A stretch of 64,000 nucleotides of DNA, taken from positions 1 to 64,000 of the forward strand of contig JAIQFP010000004.1 of the NCBI GenBank assembly GCA_020073165.1, in the 5' to 3' direction. Below are positions 9,224 through 17,910 of the stretch, piece by piece. A model generated the notes under the pieces. The model was not told where the DNA came from and ran no database searches. It saw nothing but the letters and a program-made list of their open reading frames with translations. The translations under genes were made by a program, and so were the position numbers. Numbering within the stretch: position 1 is the first letter of the stretch; each line of letters opens with the position of its first letter. The stretch comes from Terriglobia bacterium. Lineage in GTDB: Bacteria > Acidobacteriota > Terriglobia > Terriglobales > Acidobacteriaceae.

Positions 9224-9589
9224 ATGCTTACGCAATTATCCAAGAACCAGACGCGCCGGCGGGTGCATGAGCGCATTCGCAAGAAGGTGATGGGCACGGC
9301 GGAGCGGCCGCGTTTGAATGTGTACCGCTCGCTGAACCACATTTATGTGCAGTTGATCGACGACCTCAAGGGCGCCACCATCGTTTCCGCCAATTCCGCC
9401 GAGGGCAAGAAGGGCGAGCGGCGCACCGGGGGCAACCTGGCGTCAGCCAAGTCTGTCGGCAAAGCGATCGCGGAGCGAGCCAAGGCCAAGGGCATCATCA
9501 AGGTAGTGTTCGACCGTGGCGGGTACATCTATCACGGGCGGGTCAAGGCGCTGGCCGATGCCGCGCGAGAAGCGGGATTGCAGTTCTAG
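9224..9589 (+). CDS. rplR: 50S ribosomal protein L18
   Basis: L18 mediates 5S rRNA attachment with L5 and L25. The sequence [21 protein letters not shown] near the start, the [12 protein letters not shown] strand and the C-terminal [22 protein letters not shown] are the family signatures. The 121 aa are normal for bacteria without extensions. rpsE begins 7 bp after the stop. Confidence 0.97.
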   Translation: MLTQLSKNQTRRRVHERIRKKVMGTAERPRLNVYRSLNHIYVQLIDDLKGATIVSANSAEGKKGERRTGGNLASAKSVGKAIAERAKAKGIIKVVFDRGGYIYHGRVKALADAAREAGLQF

Positions 9590-9596
9590 GGAGACT

Positions 9597-10106
9597 ATGC
9601 CAACAGTCATTAAGAAGCTCGACGCAGGTTCCTACCAACTCAAGGACCAGGTGGTCGCCATCAACCGGGTCACCAAGGTTGTCAAAGGCGGCAAGAACCT
9701 CTCCTTTGCGGCGCTGGTGGTGGTGGGAGATCCGACAGCGGCCGTGGTGGGATATGGCTCGGGGAAGGCGAAGGAAGTTCCCCAGGCCATCCGCAAGGGG
9801 ATTGAGTCGGCGAAGAAAAACCTGGTAAGAGTCAACCTGACGCAGACCACGATCCCGCACCTGGTGCTGGGACGCTACGGCTCGGGAAGAGTGTTGCTCA
9901 AGCCGGCTCCAGAAGGTACGGGTGTGATTGCCGGGGGCGCGGTGCGCGCGGTGATGACCTCGGCCGGGATTCAGAATGTGCTCACCAAGTCGATCGGCAC
10001 CACCAACCCGCACAACGTGATCAAGGCGACTTTCGACGCGCTCAAGAGGCTGAAGAACAGAGACGCAGTCGCGGCGCTGCGCGGCAAATCGGTGGAAGAA
10101 CTGTAA
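9597..10106 (+). CDS. rpsE: 30S ribosomal protein S5
   Basis: S5 shapes the mRNA entry and decoding region, and mutations in its family give spectinomycin resistance or ram phenotypes. The double-stranded RNA-binding fold is seen in [21 protein letters not shown], and the C-terminal domain in [20 protein letters not shown]. The 169-aa product uses the ATG just 7 bp after rplR (GGGAGACT before it); a longer in-frame reading would overlap rplR and is not needed. Confidence 0.96.
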   Translation: MPTVIKKLDAGSYQLKDQVVAINRVTKVVKGGKNLSFAALVVVGDPTAAVVGYGSGKAKEVPQAIRKGIESAKKNLVRVNLTQTTIPHLVLGRYGSGRVLLKPAPEGTGVIAGGAVRAVMTSAGIQNVLTKSIGTTNPHNVIKATFDALKRLKNRDAVAALRGKSVEEL

Positions 10107-10137
10107 ACAGTACCGAGTACGTAGTACCGAGTTCGTA
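10107..10137. repeat. Heptad repeat, AGTACCG type (rpsE-rpmD spacer)
   Basis: The words AGTACCG, AGTACGT, AGTACCG and AGTTCG occur in line. They match the array after tuf, so the type is present twice. Confidence 0.6.
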
Positions 10138-10159
10138 ACGGAAAAAACGGGGAATGGCG

Positions 10160-10366
10160 ATGATGGCGAAGAAATCTAATGCGGGCGGGGCGGGCAAGAT
10201 CCACCTGAAGTGGGTGCGCTCCGCGATCTGTTCGCCGGTAAAGCAAAAGCTAGTGGTCAAAGGCCTGGGATTCACCCGGCTGAACCAGGTGATCGAGCGC
10301 CCGGACACCCCCGCAATTCGCGGCATGGTGGCCAAGGTGCCGCACCTGGTGGAGATTGTGCCCTGA
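10160..10366 (+). CDS. rpmD: 50S ribosomal protein L30
   Basis: L30 is a small large-subunit protein. After a short Lys-rich start it reads KIHLKWVRSAICSPVKQK, then VVKGLGFTRLNQVIERPDTP and GMVAKVPHLVEIV, the L30 pattern. Three in-frame ATGs lie close together. The GGGGA box directly abuts the first (10154) but is 6 bp from the second, so I prefer 10160. The start is uncertain by two codons either way. Both flanking spacers carry heptad-like repeats. Confidence 0.93.
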   Translation: MMAKKSNAGGAGKIHLKWVRSAICSPVKQKLVVKGLGFTRLNQVIERPDTPAIRGMVAKVPHLVEIVP

Positions 10367-10455
10367 AGGTTTCAAAGTTTCAGAGGTTTCAAGGTTTCAA
10401 AGGTGCCAGGAGCGATTGTCCCTTGAAACCTTGAAACGTTGCAACCTTGAAACAC
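10366..10455. repeat. TTTCAAGG-type hairpin (rpmD-rplO spacer)
   Basis: The left arm (GGTTTCAAAGTTTCAGAGG and GTTTCAAGGTTTCAAAGG) pairs with a right arm of CCTTGAAACCTTGAAACG and CAACCTTGAAAC. It is the cleanest of the three copies of this type. Confidence 0.8.
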
Positions 10456-10465
10456 GAGAAAAGAC

Positions 10466-10903
10466 ATGAATCTGTCAAACGTTCGAGCACCCAAGAAGGC
10501 ATCGGAGAACCGCAAGCGCGTCGGCCGCGGCATGGGTTCGGGGATGGGCAAGACGTCCACCCGCGGACACAAGGGGCAGCGCTCGCGCAGTGGTTCGCGA
10601 ATGATGCGCGGCTTTGAAGGCGGCCAGATGCCGCTGCACCGGCGCATGCCCAAGCGCGGGTTCACCAACATCTTCCGCAAGGAATACAACATCGTGAACC
10701 TGGAGAAACTGGCCGCGCTGGGCGAAACCACCATCACGCCGGAAGTGCTGCGCAAAGCCGGAGTGGTCCACACCAAGCATCCCATCAAGATTCTGGGCGA
10801 TGGCGAGCTCAAGACCGCGCTCACCGTTCACGCTCACAAGTTCTCCAAGTCGGCACAGGAGAAAATCACCAAAGCCGGCGGCAAGTTCGAGGTCTTGCAG
10901 TAA
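10466..10903 (+). CDS. rplO: 50S ribosomal protein L15
   Basis: L15 is a late-assembly large-subunit protein. The N-terminal glycine-rich RNA-binding stretch (KRVGRGMGSGMGKTSTRGHK) is followed by EGGQMPLHRRMPKRGFTN, and the C-terminal half ends with SAQEKITKAGGKFEVL. The 145 aa are standard. The TAA stop is directly followed by the secY ATG with no spacer, as expected for translational coupling in the spc operon. Confidence 0.97.
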   Translation: MNLSNVRAPKKASENRKRVGRGMGSGMGKTSTRGHKGQRSRSGSRMMRGFEGGQMPLHRRMPKRGFTNIFRKEYNIVNLEKLAALGETTITPEVLRKAGVVHTKHPIKILGDGELKTALTVHAHKFSKSAQEKITKAGGKFEVLQ

Positions 10904-12292
10904 ATGTTCGACAAACTGGCGAACGTGTTCCGTATTCCGGACCTGCGCAAGCGCATTCTGTTCACGCTTGGGCTGCTGGCGGTGTACCGCCTGGGCGGGC
11001 ACATCCCCACGCCGGGGGTAAATGCCGACAAGCTGCAGCAATTCTTTGAGCAGAACAAGGGCACGTTCCTGGGCTTTGTGGACCTGTTCTCCGGCGGGCA
11101 GTTGCGCCGGCTGACGATTTTTGCCCTGGGCATCATGCCCTACATCACCGCCTCCATCATTCTGCAGTTGTTGACCGTGGTGTATGAGCCGCTGGCCAAG
11201 CTGCAGAAGGAAGGTGAACTGGGGCGCAAGAAGATCACCCAGTGGACCCGCTATCTCACCGTGATTCTGAGCGCGGTGCAGTCCCTGGGCATCGCCCTCA
11301 GTCTGGAGAAGTCGGGCGACTTTGTGGTAAATCCAGGGGTTTCGTTCACCCTGATGACCATGCTGACCCTGACCACGGGCAGCGCGTTCATCATGTGGCT
11401 GGGCGAGCAGATTACGGAGCGCGGCGTCGGCAACGGCATGTCGTTGCTGATCTTTGCGGGAATTGTAGTGGGCCTGCCGCGCGGCGTGGCTGATCTGATC
11501 GACAAGGTGCGCACCGATGCCTGGGGCGCTTTCACAGCTCCTGCCATGATCCTTCTGGTCGGGCTGATGATCCTGATCGTGGCTTTTATCGTCTATGTGG
11601 AGCGCAGCGAACGACGCATTCCGGTGCAATATGCCAAGCGGGTAGTGGGACGCAAGGTGATGGGTGGGCAGTCCACGCACCTGCCGTTACGCGTGAACGC
11701 TGGCGGCGTGATGCCGGTGATTTTCGCCTCGTCGATTCTCACGTTGCCGCAAACCATGGGCTACGGACTTCGAGACAACCGGTATTTTGCGCCGATCATG
11801 CACGCTTTGGGCTGGGGCGAGCCGCTATATACGTTCCTCTACGCCGTAGGAATCATCTTCTTCGCGTACTTCTATGTGTCGATCGTCTTCAACCCCAACG
11901 AGGTTGCCGACAACATGCGGAAGTATGGCGGATTCATTCCCGGCATCCGTCCCGGCAAACGCACCGCGGACCACATCAATGAGATCCTGACGCGAATTAC
12001 CCTGGTGGGCGCTCTGTATCTGATCATCATTTCGTTTATTCCGGAATGGATGATCGCCGGCATTCACCTGAACCACTTGCCCGGCGCGCTGGGCGCGTTC
12101 TTCGAGCGGTTGCCCACGTGGATGACCAACGGTCTTGGGGTCACGTTCTATTTCGGAGGCACGTCGCTGTTGATTGTGGTGGGCGTGGCCATGGATACGG
12201 TGACGCAGATTGAAGCGCAGCTCATCATGCGCCACTACGACGGGTTTACGCCGCGCAGCGGAAGAATTCGAGGCCGGCGCACCTGGGCGTGA
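10904..12292 (+). CDS. secY: Protein translocase subunit SecY
   Basis: SecY is the channel of the Sec translocon in the inner membrane. Ten transmembrane helices are evident from the hydrophobic pattern, starting with LFTLGLLAVYRLGGHIPTPG. The plug and pore region (FSGGQLRRLTIFALGIMPYI), the GGVMPVIFASS segment and the cytoplasmic GFIPGIRPGKRT loop are conserved. At 462 aa it is slightly longer than E. coli SecY (443). The start abuts rplO and the stop overlaps the candidate adk GTG, so it is embedded in the operon. Confidence 0.97.
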   Translation: MFDKLANVFRIPDLRKRILFTLGLLAVYRLGGHIPTPGVNADKLQQFFEQNKGTFLGFVDLFSGGQLRRLTIFALGIMPYITASIILQLLTVVYEPLAKLQKEGELGRKKITQWTRYLTVILSAVQSLGIALSLEKSGDFVVNPGVSFTLMTMLTLTTGSAFIMWLGEQITERGVGNGMSLLIFAGIVVGLPRGVADLIDKVRTDAWGAFTAPAMILLVGLMILIVAFIVYVERSERRIPVQYAKRVVGRKVMGGQSTHLPLRVNAGGVMPVIFASSILTLPQTMGYGLRDNRYFAPIMHALGWGEPLYTFLYAVGIIFFAYFYVSIVFNPNEVADNMRKYGGFIPGIRPGKRTADHINEILTRITLVGALYLIIISFIPEWMIAGIHLNHLPGALGAFFERLPTWMTNGLGVTFYFGGTSLLIVVGVAMDTVTQIEAQLIMRHYDGFTPRSGRIRGRRTWA

Positions 12293-13026
12293 CCGAGCCC
12301 GGAACCATGGCGGACGGAACTTTGCGCAACATCGGGCCGATTATCCTGCTGGGGCCACCAGGGGCAGGGAAGGGCACGCAGGCGAAGCGGATCGCCGAAC
12401 GCTACGGCATCCCGCAGATCTCCACCGGAGACATCCTGCGAGACAATGTGCAGCGCGGGACCGATCTTGGGTTGCAGGCCAGGGCGGTCATGGCGCGTGG
12501 CGAACTGGTGCCCGACAGTTTGGTTTGCGACATGGTGGCGGGACGCCTGCGCCAAGCGGATTGCGCGCGCGGGTTCATCCTCGATGGTTTTCCGCGAACG
12601 CCGGCCCAGGCCGGCTGGTTGGACGCGTTTTTGGAGCGCGAGGTCTTTGATAATGGACGTGGCGGCCAGTGCCTGCCGATTGTGATGCGCATCGACGTCG
12701 ACTATAATCGGCTCTTGCAGCGGCTTACCGGACGCAGGACCTGTCTCGCCAACGGGCACATCTATAACGTCTACTTCCAGCCACCCCGCGTTGCCGACAT
12801 CTGCGATGTGGACGGTTCCAGGCTGGTCATCCGCAACGATGATCGCGAGGAAGTGATCCGGGAGCGTTTGAAGGCGTACGATCTCCAGACCCGGCCGGTG
12901 GCGGAGTATTACGAGCAGAAGGGACGCCTGGTTGTGGTGGATGGCGATCTGCCGGTGGACGAGGTGAGCGAGCGGGTGTTGCGCGAGATTGAGAATCACG
13001 CTGTGACCGCGGCGGGTGGCAGCTAG
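12289..13026 (+). CDS. adk: Adenylate kinase
   Basis: Adenylate kinase equilibrates ATP + AMP with 2 ADP. The P-loop is GPPGAGKGTQ, the AMP-binding region includes STGDILRDNVQRG, and the ILDGFPRTPAQ motif is present. The LID segment (RRTCLANGHIYN ... ICDVDGSRL) keeps two cysteines and an Asp of the zinc-type lid but has Asn in place of the second Cys. The GTG at 12289 overlaps the secY stop; an ATG at 12307 gives a start six residues later. Neither has a clear binding site. The 245-aa length includes about 12 residues ahead of the P-loop strand. Confidence 0.96.
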   Translation: MTEPGTMADGTLRNIGPIILLGPPGAGKGTQAKRIAERYGIPQISTGDILRDNVQRGTDLGLQARAVMARGELVPDSLVCDMVAGRLRQADCARGFILDGFPRTPAQAGWLDAFLEREVFDNGRGGQCLPIVMRIDVDYNRLLQRLTGRRTCLANGHIYNVYFQPPRVADICDVDGSRLVIRNDDREEVIRERLKAYDLQTRPVAEYYEQKGRLVVVDGDLPVDEVSERVLREIENHAVTAAGGS

Positions 13027-13029
13027 GGC

Positions 13030-13782
13030 ATGGCGATTGTGTGTAAATCGGCGGCGGAGATCGAGAAGATGCGGCACAGCGGCCGCATCGTGCGCGAGGT
13101 GCTCGATCACTTGCGCACGCTGGTGGCGCCAGGGGTAAGTACGATGGACCTGGAGCGCGCCGCCGAGCAGAAGATGAAGGACCTGGGTGCCAAGCCTGCG
13201 TTCAAGGGGTACTACGACTATCCCTGCGTGCTTTGCACCTCGATCAACGACGAGATTGTGCACGGGATTCCGTCGGCGAAAAGGGTGCTGAAGGCGGGCG
13301 ACATCGTTTCTATCGATTGCGGGGTGGTCGTCGACGGGTACTATGGCGACGCTGCCATCACGGTACCAGCAGATGATTCGATCACGCCGGAATTGCACAA
13401 ACTGCTGGATGTGACCGAGGCTTCGCTGTATCGGGGAATTGAAGCGGCCCGGATTGGGAACGCGGTCGGAGATGTCGGCGCGGCGGTGCAGGAATTTGTG
13501 GAAGCCAACGGCTTCAGCGTGGTGCGCGAGTTTGTGGGACACGGCATCGGGACCAGATTACACGAAGAGCCGCAGGTGCCGAACTTTGGTACACGAGGGC
13601 ACGGAGCCCGATTGCGCGAGGGCATGGTGCTGGCCATCGAGCCGATGGTGAATTCCGGCCAGCCCGGCACGCGTGTGTTGGATGACAAGTGGACCGCGGT
13701 GACAGTCGATGGAAGTTACAGCGCACACTTCGAGCACTGTGTGGCGGTCACCAGGGACGGCCCGATGATTTTGACTCAGTAG
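13030..13782 (+). CDS. map: Methionine aminopeptidase, type I
   Basis: MetAP removes the initiator methionine from nascent proteins. The pita-bread fold is shown by its metal ligands: two Asp in SIDCGVVVDGYYGDAAIT, His in GHGIGTRLHE, Glu in AIEPMV and Glu in HFEHCVAVT. The length of 250 aa fits the type I class without an N-terminal zinc finger. The start lies 3 bp after adk. The last codons and the TAG stop (ACTCAGTAGTCAG) are part of a heptad array that fills the gap to infA. Confidence 0.97.
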   Translation: MAIVCKSAAEIEKMRHSGRIVREVLDHLRTLVAPGVSTMDLERAAEQKMKDLGAKPAFKGYYDYPCVLCTSINDEIVHGIPSAKRVLKAGDIVSIDCGVVVDGYYGDAAITVPADDSITPELHKLLDVTEASLYRGIEAARIGNAVGDVGAAVQEFVEANGFSVVREFVGHGIGTRLHEEPQVPNFGTRGHGARLREGMVLAIEPMVNSGQPGTRVLDDKWTAVTVDGSYSAHFEHCVAVTRDGPMILTQ

Positions 13783-13850
13783 TCAGAGTCAGTAGTCAGG
13801 AGTCAGCGCAAGGTGCTGGATTACCCGACTCCTGAATCCTGGCCACCAAG
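13773..13850. repeat. Heptad hairpin, KAGTCRG type (map-infA spacer)
   Basis: The array starts inside the last map codons (ACTCAGTAGTCAGAGTC) and continues with AGTAGTCAGGAGTCAGCG. The right arm is CGACTCCTGAATCCTGG. Confidence 0.75.
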
Positions 13851-13856
13851 GAGTGC

Positions 13857-14075
13857 ATGAGTAAAGAAGACGCGATTGAAGTCATGGCGACGGTCATCGA
13901 ACCCCTGCCCAACGCCATGTTCAAGGTGGAACTGGAAAACAAGCACCAGGTTCTGGCGCATGTTTCTGGAAAGATGCGCAAGAATTTCATTCGTATTTTG
14001 CCGGGCGACAAGGTTGCGGTCGAGCTTTCGCCGTACGACCTGAATCGCGGCCGCATTGTGTATCGCTATAAATGA
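13857..14075 (+). CDS. infA: Translation initiation factor IF-1
   Basis: IF-1 occupies the 30S A site during initiation. The 72-aa OB-fold protein matches the family end to end: [41 protein letters not shown] and [24 protein letters not shown] lies 3 bp before the ATG. Position between map and rpmJ is the common bacterial order. Confidence 0.98.
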   Translation: MSKEDAIEVMATVIEPLPNAMFKVELENKHQVLAHVSGKMRKNFIRILPGDKVAVELSPYDLNRGRIVYRYK

Positions 14076-14097
14076 ATGCCGCCCATCCGCCGCTCAG

Positions 14098-14128
14098 TCT
14101 GGCTGACGGCTGATGGCTGACGGCTGAA
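14098..14128. repeat. Heptad repeat, GGCTGAC type (infA-rpmJ spacer)
   Basis: The words GGCTGAC, GGCTGAT, GGCTGAC and GGCTGA occur in line just before the rpmJ binding site. Confidence 0.65.
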
Positions 14129-14137
14129 GGCGGGTTT

Positions 14138-14251
14138 ATGAAGGTTAGAGCATCGGTCAAGAAAATCTGCGACAAGTGCAAGGTCATCCACCGCAAGGGT
14201 GTGGTGCGGGTGATCTGCGTGAATTCGAAACACAAGCAGCGTCAAGGTTAG
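14138..14251 (+). CDS. rpmJ: 50S ribosomal protein L36
   Basis: L36 is the smallest large-subunit protein and here encodes 37 residues. It reads [20 protein letters not shown] followed by [17 protein letters not shown]. The CxxC, the later Cys and the His form the zinc site of the C+ type. The ATG follows a GGCGGG stretch after a GGCTGAC heptad repeat. The rpsM ATG lies 9 bp after the stop, preceded by a GAGGAG box. Confidence 0.97.
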   Translation: MKVRASVKKICDKCKVIHRKGVVRVICVNSKHKQRQG

Positions 14252-14260
14252 AGGAGCACT

Positions 14261-14647
14261 ATGGCACGTATTGCAGGCGTCGATCTTCCGCGCAACAAGC
14301 GCTCTAATATCGCGCTGACCTATATCTACGGCATCGGCAACTCGCGTGCCGCGCGCATTCTCGACCAGGCCAAGGTGGACCCGATGAAGAAGGTCCAGGA
14401 CCTGGGCGAGGACGAAGTCAACCGGATCCGCCAGGTCATCGAGGGTGAGGGGATGGTTGAGGGCGATTTGCGCAAGGAAGTTTCGATGAACATCAAACGG
14501 CTCATCGAAATCGGCTCGTATCGCGGCTATCGGCATCGCCGTAACCTGCCAGTCCGCGGACAGCGCACCCACACCAACGCGCGCACCCGCAAGGGGCCAC
14601 GCAAGGGAACGGTGGCGCAGAAAAAGAAAGCGACGGCCAAGACCTAG
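14261..14647 (+). CDS. rpsM: 30S ribosomal protein S13
   Basis: S13 bridges the subunits and contacts P-site tRNA through its basic tail. It starts [20 protein letters not shown], carries the helix-turn-helix-like segment [17 protein letters not shown], and ends with the tRNA-contacting [18 protein letters not shown] plus a short Lys-rich tail. The 128 aa are slightly longer than usual. The TAG stop (CCTAGGAGTCAGG) is the first triplet of a heptad array. Confidence 0.97.
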   Translation: MARIAGVDLPRNKRSNIALTYIYGIGNSRAARILDQAKVDPMKKVQDLGEDEVNRIRQVIEGEGMVEGDLRKEVSMNIKRLIEIGSYRGYRHRRNLPVRGQRTHTNARTRKGPRKGTVAQKKKATAKT

Positions 14648-14704
14648 GAGTCAGGAGTCAGTAGTCGGTAGTCAGCAAGCCCTGACTGCTGACTACCGAC
14701 TCCA
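14645..14704. repeat. Heptad hairpin, KAGTCRG type (rpsM-rpsK spacer)
   Basis: The left arm runs from the rpsM TAG (TAGGAGTCAGGAGTCAG, TAGTCGGTAGTCAG). The right arm is CTGACTGCTGACTACCGACT. The loop is about 6 nt. Confidence 0.8.
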
Positions 14705-14730
14705 AACTACAGAACACCGAGACCTAACTT

Positions 14731-15168
14731 ATGGCAAAACCAGCAGCAGCAACAACTGGCGCCCCGGCGGCACCGGAGAAAAAAGGCAAGAAGAAGCAGT
14801 TCAAGAAGAAGGAGCGCAAGCACGTTCCGCATGGGATTGCGCATATCCAGGCGTCGTTCAACAACACCATCGTGACCATCGCCGACCAGGCGGGGAACGT
14901 ACTTTCGTGGAAAAGTTCCGGTTCGCTGGGATTCCGCGGATCGCGTAAGGGAACGCCGTTTGCAGCGCAGCAGGCCGCAATGAATGCGGCCAACCAGGCG
15001 CGTGACCATGGAGTGCGCAGCGTGGAAGTGCGGGTCAGCGGCCCGGGCTCAGGACGTGAATCTGCGATCCGCGCGCTAGCGGCCGCTGGCATCGAGGTGC
15101 GTAATATTCGCGACACGACGCCCATTCCGCACAACGGCTGCAGGCCGCCCAAGCGGAGAAGAGTCTGA
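14731..15168 (+). CDS. rpsK: 30S ribosomal protein S11
   Basis: S11 lies on the platform near the E site. The core is [37 protein letters not shown] and the C-terminal [19 protein letters not shown], all family signatures. The protein is 145 aa because about 15 Ala/Pro/Lys-rich residues precede the usual start. The following 136-bp gap contains a TTTCAAGG-type repeat. Confidence 0.97.
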   Translation: MAKPAAATTGAPAAPEKKGKKKQFKKKERKHVPHGIAHIQASFNNTIVTIADQAGNVLSWKSSGSLGFRGSRKGTPFAAQQAAMNAANQARDHGVRSVEVRVSGPGSGRESAIRALAAAGIEVRNIRDTTPIPHNGCRPPKRRRV

Positions 15169-15235
15169 GGTTCAAGGTTTCAGAGACTCAGGCTTTGGAA
15201 AACTGAGCAACCCTGAAACTTTGAAACCGTGAAAC
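15166..15235. repeat. TTTCAAGG-type hairpin (rpsK-rpsD spacer)
   Basis: The left arm AGGTTCAAGGTTTCAGAG pairs with CCCTGAAACTTTGAAACC and GTGAAACTTGG. It is the third copy of this type in the operon. Confidence 0.7.
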
Positions 15236-15304
15236 TTGGTTGTTTGTCCGGGATGAAGGGTGAAGCCAAACCTGTAAACCGGTCATCTAAAAGGAGAGTA
15301 CAAC

Positions 15305-15934
15305 TTGGCACGTTACACCGATCCAGTCTGCCGTTTATGCCGCCGCGAGGGCATGAAGCTGTTCCTCAAAGGCGCCAAGTGCTTCAGCGATAAGTGTCCC
15401 ATCGAGAAGCGTAACTTTGCTCCCGGACAGCACGGGAAGGACCGCAAGGCCAAGATCGTAGGCTACGGTCTGCAACTGCGCGAGAAACAGAAGACCAAGC
15501 GCATTTACTTCACCCAGGAAGGCCAGTTCCGCAATTATTTCGAGAAGGCGGCGCGGTCCAAGGGTGTGACCGGCGAGATGCTTCTGCAACAGCTCGAGCG
15601 TCGGCTCGACAACGTGGTATACCGCCTGGGCTTTGGCATGTCCCGCCGACAGGCTCGCCAGTTGGTGCGCCACGGGCACGTGCACGTGGACGGACGCAAG
15701 GTGAACATTCCGTCTTACGAAGTGAGTGTGGGCGAGGAAATTACGATTCGCGAACGCAGCCGCAAGCTGCCGATCCTGGAGCAGGCGAAGGAATTCGCCA
15801 GCCACCAGGGCTTCCCCAACTGGCTGGAGATTGATCGCGACAACTACAAGGGCCGTGTGCTGGCTCTGCCCAAGCGCGAGGACATCCAGTTGCCGGTGAA
15901 CGAGCAGTTGATCGTGGAGTTGTACAGCAAGTAG
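15305..15934 (+). CDS. rpsD: 30S ribosomal protein S4, zinc-binding type
   Basis: S4 is a primary 16S rRNA binder and, in E. coli, the alpha-operon repressor. The start is TTG, chosen because AAAAGGAGAG lies about 5 bp upstream and the protein then opens [16 protein letters not shown]. Four cysteines near the N-terminus (CRLC, and CFSDKC) mark the zinc-containing form. The S4 RNA-binding domain is at about residues 99-160 ([20 protein letters not shown]). Length 209 aa is normal. The TAG stop is part of a heptad array that mixes two word types. Confidence 0.97.
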   Translation: MARYTDPVCRLCRREGMKLFLKGAKCFSDKCPIEKRNFAPGQHGKDRKAKIVGYGLQLREKQKTKRIYFTQEGQFRNYFEKAARSKGVTGEMLLQQLERRLDNVVYRLGFGMSRRQARQLVRHGHVHVDGRKVNIPSYEVSVGEEITIRERSRKLPILEQAKEFASHQGFPNWLEIDRDNYKGRVLALPKREDIQLPVNEQLIVELYSK

Positions 15935-15992
15935 TCGGTAGTCGCTGGTCGTTCGTCGTTGGCTAACGACCAACGACCGAAGACCAACGACG
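15932..15992. repeat. Hybrid heptad hairpin (rpsD-rpoA spacer)
   Basis: The array begins with TAGTCGG and TAGTCGC words that include the rpsD stop, then changes to GTCGTTCGTCGTTGG. The right arm is CTAACGACCAACGACCG and ACCAACGACGG. Two word types meet in one element. Confidence 0.75.
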
Positions 15993-16099
15993 GTTTTCCT
16001 GGTCCACATTCGTGACAGATCAGCCTTTCCTGGCGCTTGACCTGAGCCCGGACCGTTCGGGGAGCGAGGAATGAGCCACATGGCCGAAGGAGAGAAACA

Positions 16100-17131
16100 A
16101 TGCTTTGGAAGGGTTTTCAGAAACCGAAACGTCTGGCAGTTGACACCTCGACCTTAACCGACAAGTACGGCATCTTCTGGGCGCAGCCGTTTGAGCGCGG
16201 CTTCGGCACCACCATCGGAAATGCGTTGCGGCGCGTGATGCTGTCTTCGATCGAAGGCGCGGCAGTCACCGCGGTGAAGATCGAAGGCGTGCTGCACGAG
16301 TTCCAGTCGATCCCCGGCGTCGTCGAAGATGCGACGGACATCATCCTCAATTTGAAGCAGATTCCGTTCAAGCTGAGCGGCGATGCGCCCAAGGCCATTT
16401 ACTTGCGTGCCGATCAGCCGGGAGTGGTCACGTCCGGCATGATCGAGGCGGACGCCGACGTCGAAGTGCTCGACAAGGAAGTCTACATCGCCACGGTGAG
16501 CGAAGGGGGCAAGCTCGACATGGAGATGCGGCTGAAGCGCGGGCGCGGCTATGTCTCCGCCGACAAGAATTTCGACGAGGATCTCGGCATCGGTTTCATT
16601 CCAATCGATTCCGTACATTCCCCGGTGCGCAAGTGCAACTACACGGTGGAAGCGGCGCGCCTCGGCCAGATCACCGATTACGACAAGCTCACTCTCGAAG
16701 TGTGGACCAACGGCTCCATCACTCCGGCCGATTCCATTGGCCTGGCGGCGAAGCTGCTGAAGGACCATATGAACATCTTCATCAACTTCGAGGAGGACAT
16801 CGAGACGGCGACGTCGCCCGAAGAGCGTAAGCCGGAAATCAAGAACGAGAACCTGAACCGATCGGTCGAGGAGCTCGAACTCTCGGTACGTAGTTACAAC
16901 TGTCTGAAGAACGCGAACATTCAGACCATCGGCGAACTGGTGCAGAAGACCGAAGCCGAGATGCTGAAGACCAAGAATTTCGGGCGCAAGTCGCTGAACG
17001 AGATCAAGGAAATTCTGGCCTCGATGGGGCTGAGCCTGGGCATGAAGATTGATGAGCACGGCAACGCCGTGCCCGGCCCGACCTCGAACCAGGTGCTCCC
17101 GGCGTCGGCGTACGGGGATAACGATCTGTAA
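16100..17131 (+). CDS. rpoA: DNA-directed RNA polymerase alpha subunit
   Basis: Alpha dimerises through its N-terminal domain to nucleate polymerase assembly, and its C-terminal domain binds UP elements and activators. The N-terminal domain shows [20 protein letters not shown] and [19 protein letters not shown]. The linker is acidic around residues 235-255. The C-terminal domain contains [20 protein letters not shown] and [20 protein letters not shown]. The 343-aa length is typical. AAGGAGAG precedes the ATG. Confidence 0.98.
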   Translation: MLWKGFQKPKRLAVDTSTLTDKYGIFWAQPFERGFGTTIGNALRRVMLSSIEGAAVTAVKIEGVLHEFQSIPGVVEDATDIILNLKQIPFKLSGDAPKAIYLRADQPGVVTSGMIEADADVEVLDKEVYIATVSEGGKLDMEMRLKRGRGYVSADKNFDEDLGIGFIPIDSVHSPVRKCNYTVEAARLGQITDYDKLTLEVWTNGSITPADSIGLAAKLLKDHMNIFINFEEDIETATSPEERKPEIKNENLNRSVEELELSVRSYNCLKNANIQTIGELVQKTEAEMLKTKNFGRKSLNEIKEILASMGLSLGMKIDEHGNAVPGPTSNQVLPASAYGDNDL

Positions 17132-17136
17132 AGAAC

Positions 17137-17207
17137 GAGTAGTCAGGAGTCAGTAGTCGGGAGTCAGCGAGATGTTGCCGACTCCTGACTCCTGACTCCA
17201 GACAACT
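17137..17207. repeat. Heptad hairpin, KAGTCRG type (rpoA-rplQ spacer)
   Basis: The left arm has TAGTCAG, GAGTCAG, TAGTCGG and GAGTCAG. The right arm is CCGACTCCTGACTCCTGACT. Only about 10 nt form the loop. Confidence 0.8.
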
Positions 17208-17216
17208 GAGGATTCC

Positions 17217-17720
17217 ATGCGTCACAAAGAAGCAGGATGGAAACTGGGACGAAACACCAGCCACCGCCGCTCGTTGCTGCGGAACCTGGTGACTTCGCTC
17301 ATTGTGGAAGAGCGCATCGAGACCACGGTGCCCAAGGCCAAGGCCATGCGCCCGAACGTGGAGAAGATGATCACACTGGGCAAACGTGGGGATCTATCCG
17401 CCCGCCGCTTGGCCGCTGCTTACCTCATGACCCGGGAGGCGGTGGACAAGCTGTTTGATACCATCGGTCCCCGATTCGGTGACCGTAACGGTGGGTATGT
17501 TCGCATTGTCCGCACCGGTTGGAACAAGGGCGATGGCGCCGACAAGGCCTTCATCGAACTGCTGGGGAGCGAAAAGGTGCTGGACGAAAAGCGCCAGAAA
17601 CGTGCCGAGACCCGGGCCAAGCGTGCCGCGGAAACCAAGAAAGCCATGGAAGAAGCCGAGGCGCAGGCCAAGACGGAATCCGGCGCCGAAGCCGGCGAAG
17701 AAGGCGAGAAGAAAGAGTAA
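17217..17720 (+). CDS. rplQ: 50S ribosomal protein L17 with charged tail
   Basis: L17 sits near the tunnel exit on the solvent side. Residues 1-120 are standard: [39 protein letters not shown], and [19 protein letters not shown]. The remaining 45 residues are an Ala/Glu/Lys coiled-coil-like tail ending GEEGEKKE. It is the last gene of the ribosomal cluster, followed by a clear intrinsic terminator. Confidence 0.96.
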   Translation: MRHKEAGWKLGRNTSHRRSLLRNLVTSLIVEERIETTVPKAKAMRPNVEKMITLGKRGDLSARRLAAAYLMTREAVDKLFDTIGPRFGDRNGGYVRIVRTGWNKGDGADKAFIELLGSEKVLDEKRQKRAETRAKRAAETKKAMEEAEAQAKTESGAEAGEEGEKKE

Positions 17721-17764
17721 GTTCTGTAGCGCAAGGCCGCTGACCAGGCGTCGCGTCCAATCCA

Positions 17765-17793
17765 ACGCACTCCTTTCGGGGAGTGCGTTTTTG
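17765..17793 (+). terminator. Intrinsic terminator of the ribosomal cluster
   Basis: A 9-bp stem, ACGCACTCC paired with GGAGTGCGT, encloses a short TTTCGG loop and is followed by TTTTTGTT. It lies 45 bp after the rplQ stop and is the first hairpin in the cluster with a proper T-tract. Confidence 0.85.
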
Positions 17794-17910
17794 TTGGGCG
17801 AAAACAGCACCGTGGCGCGATGGGCCATCCGGCAGTACATGTCCGGTTGCGTCTATCTCCCGTAATCTTGCCAGCGGGTTGCGTGGAGGTAGACTGACGC
17901 GAGGACGGAG

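Noticed and set aside
2686-17207. Intergenic hairpins as intrinsic terminators
   Set aside because: None of the heptad hairpins ends in a T-tract, and they lie between genes that must be co-transcribed. Only 17765-17793 qualifies.
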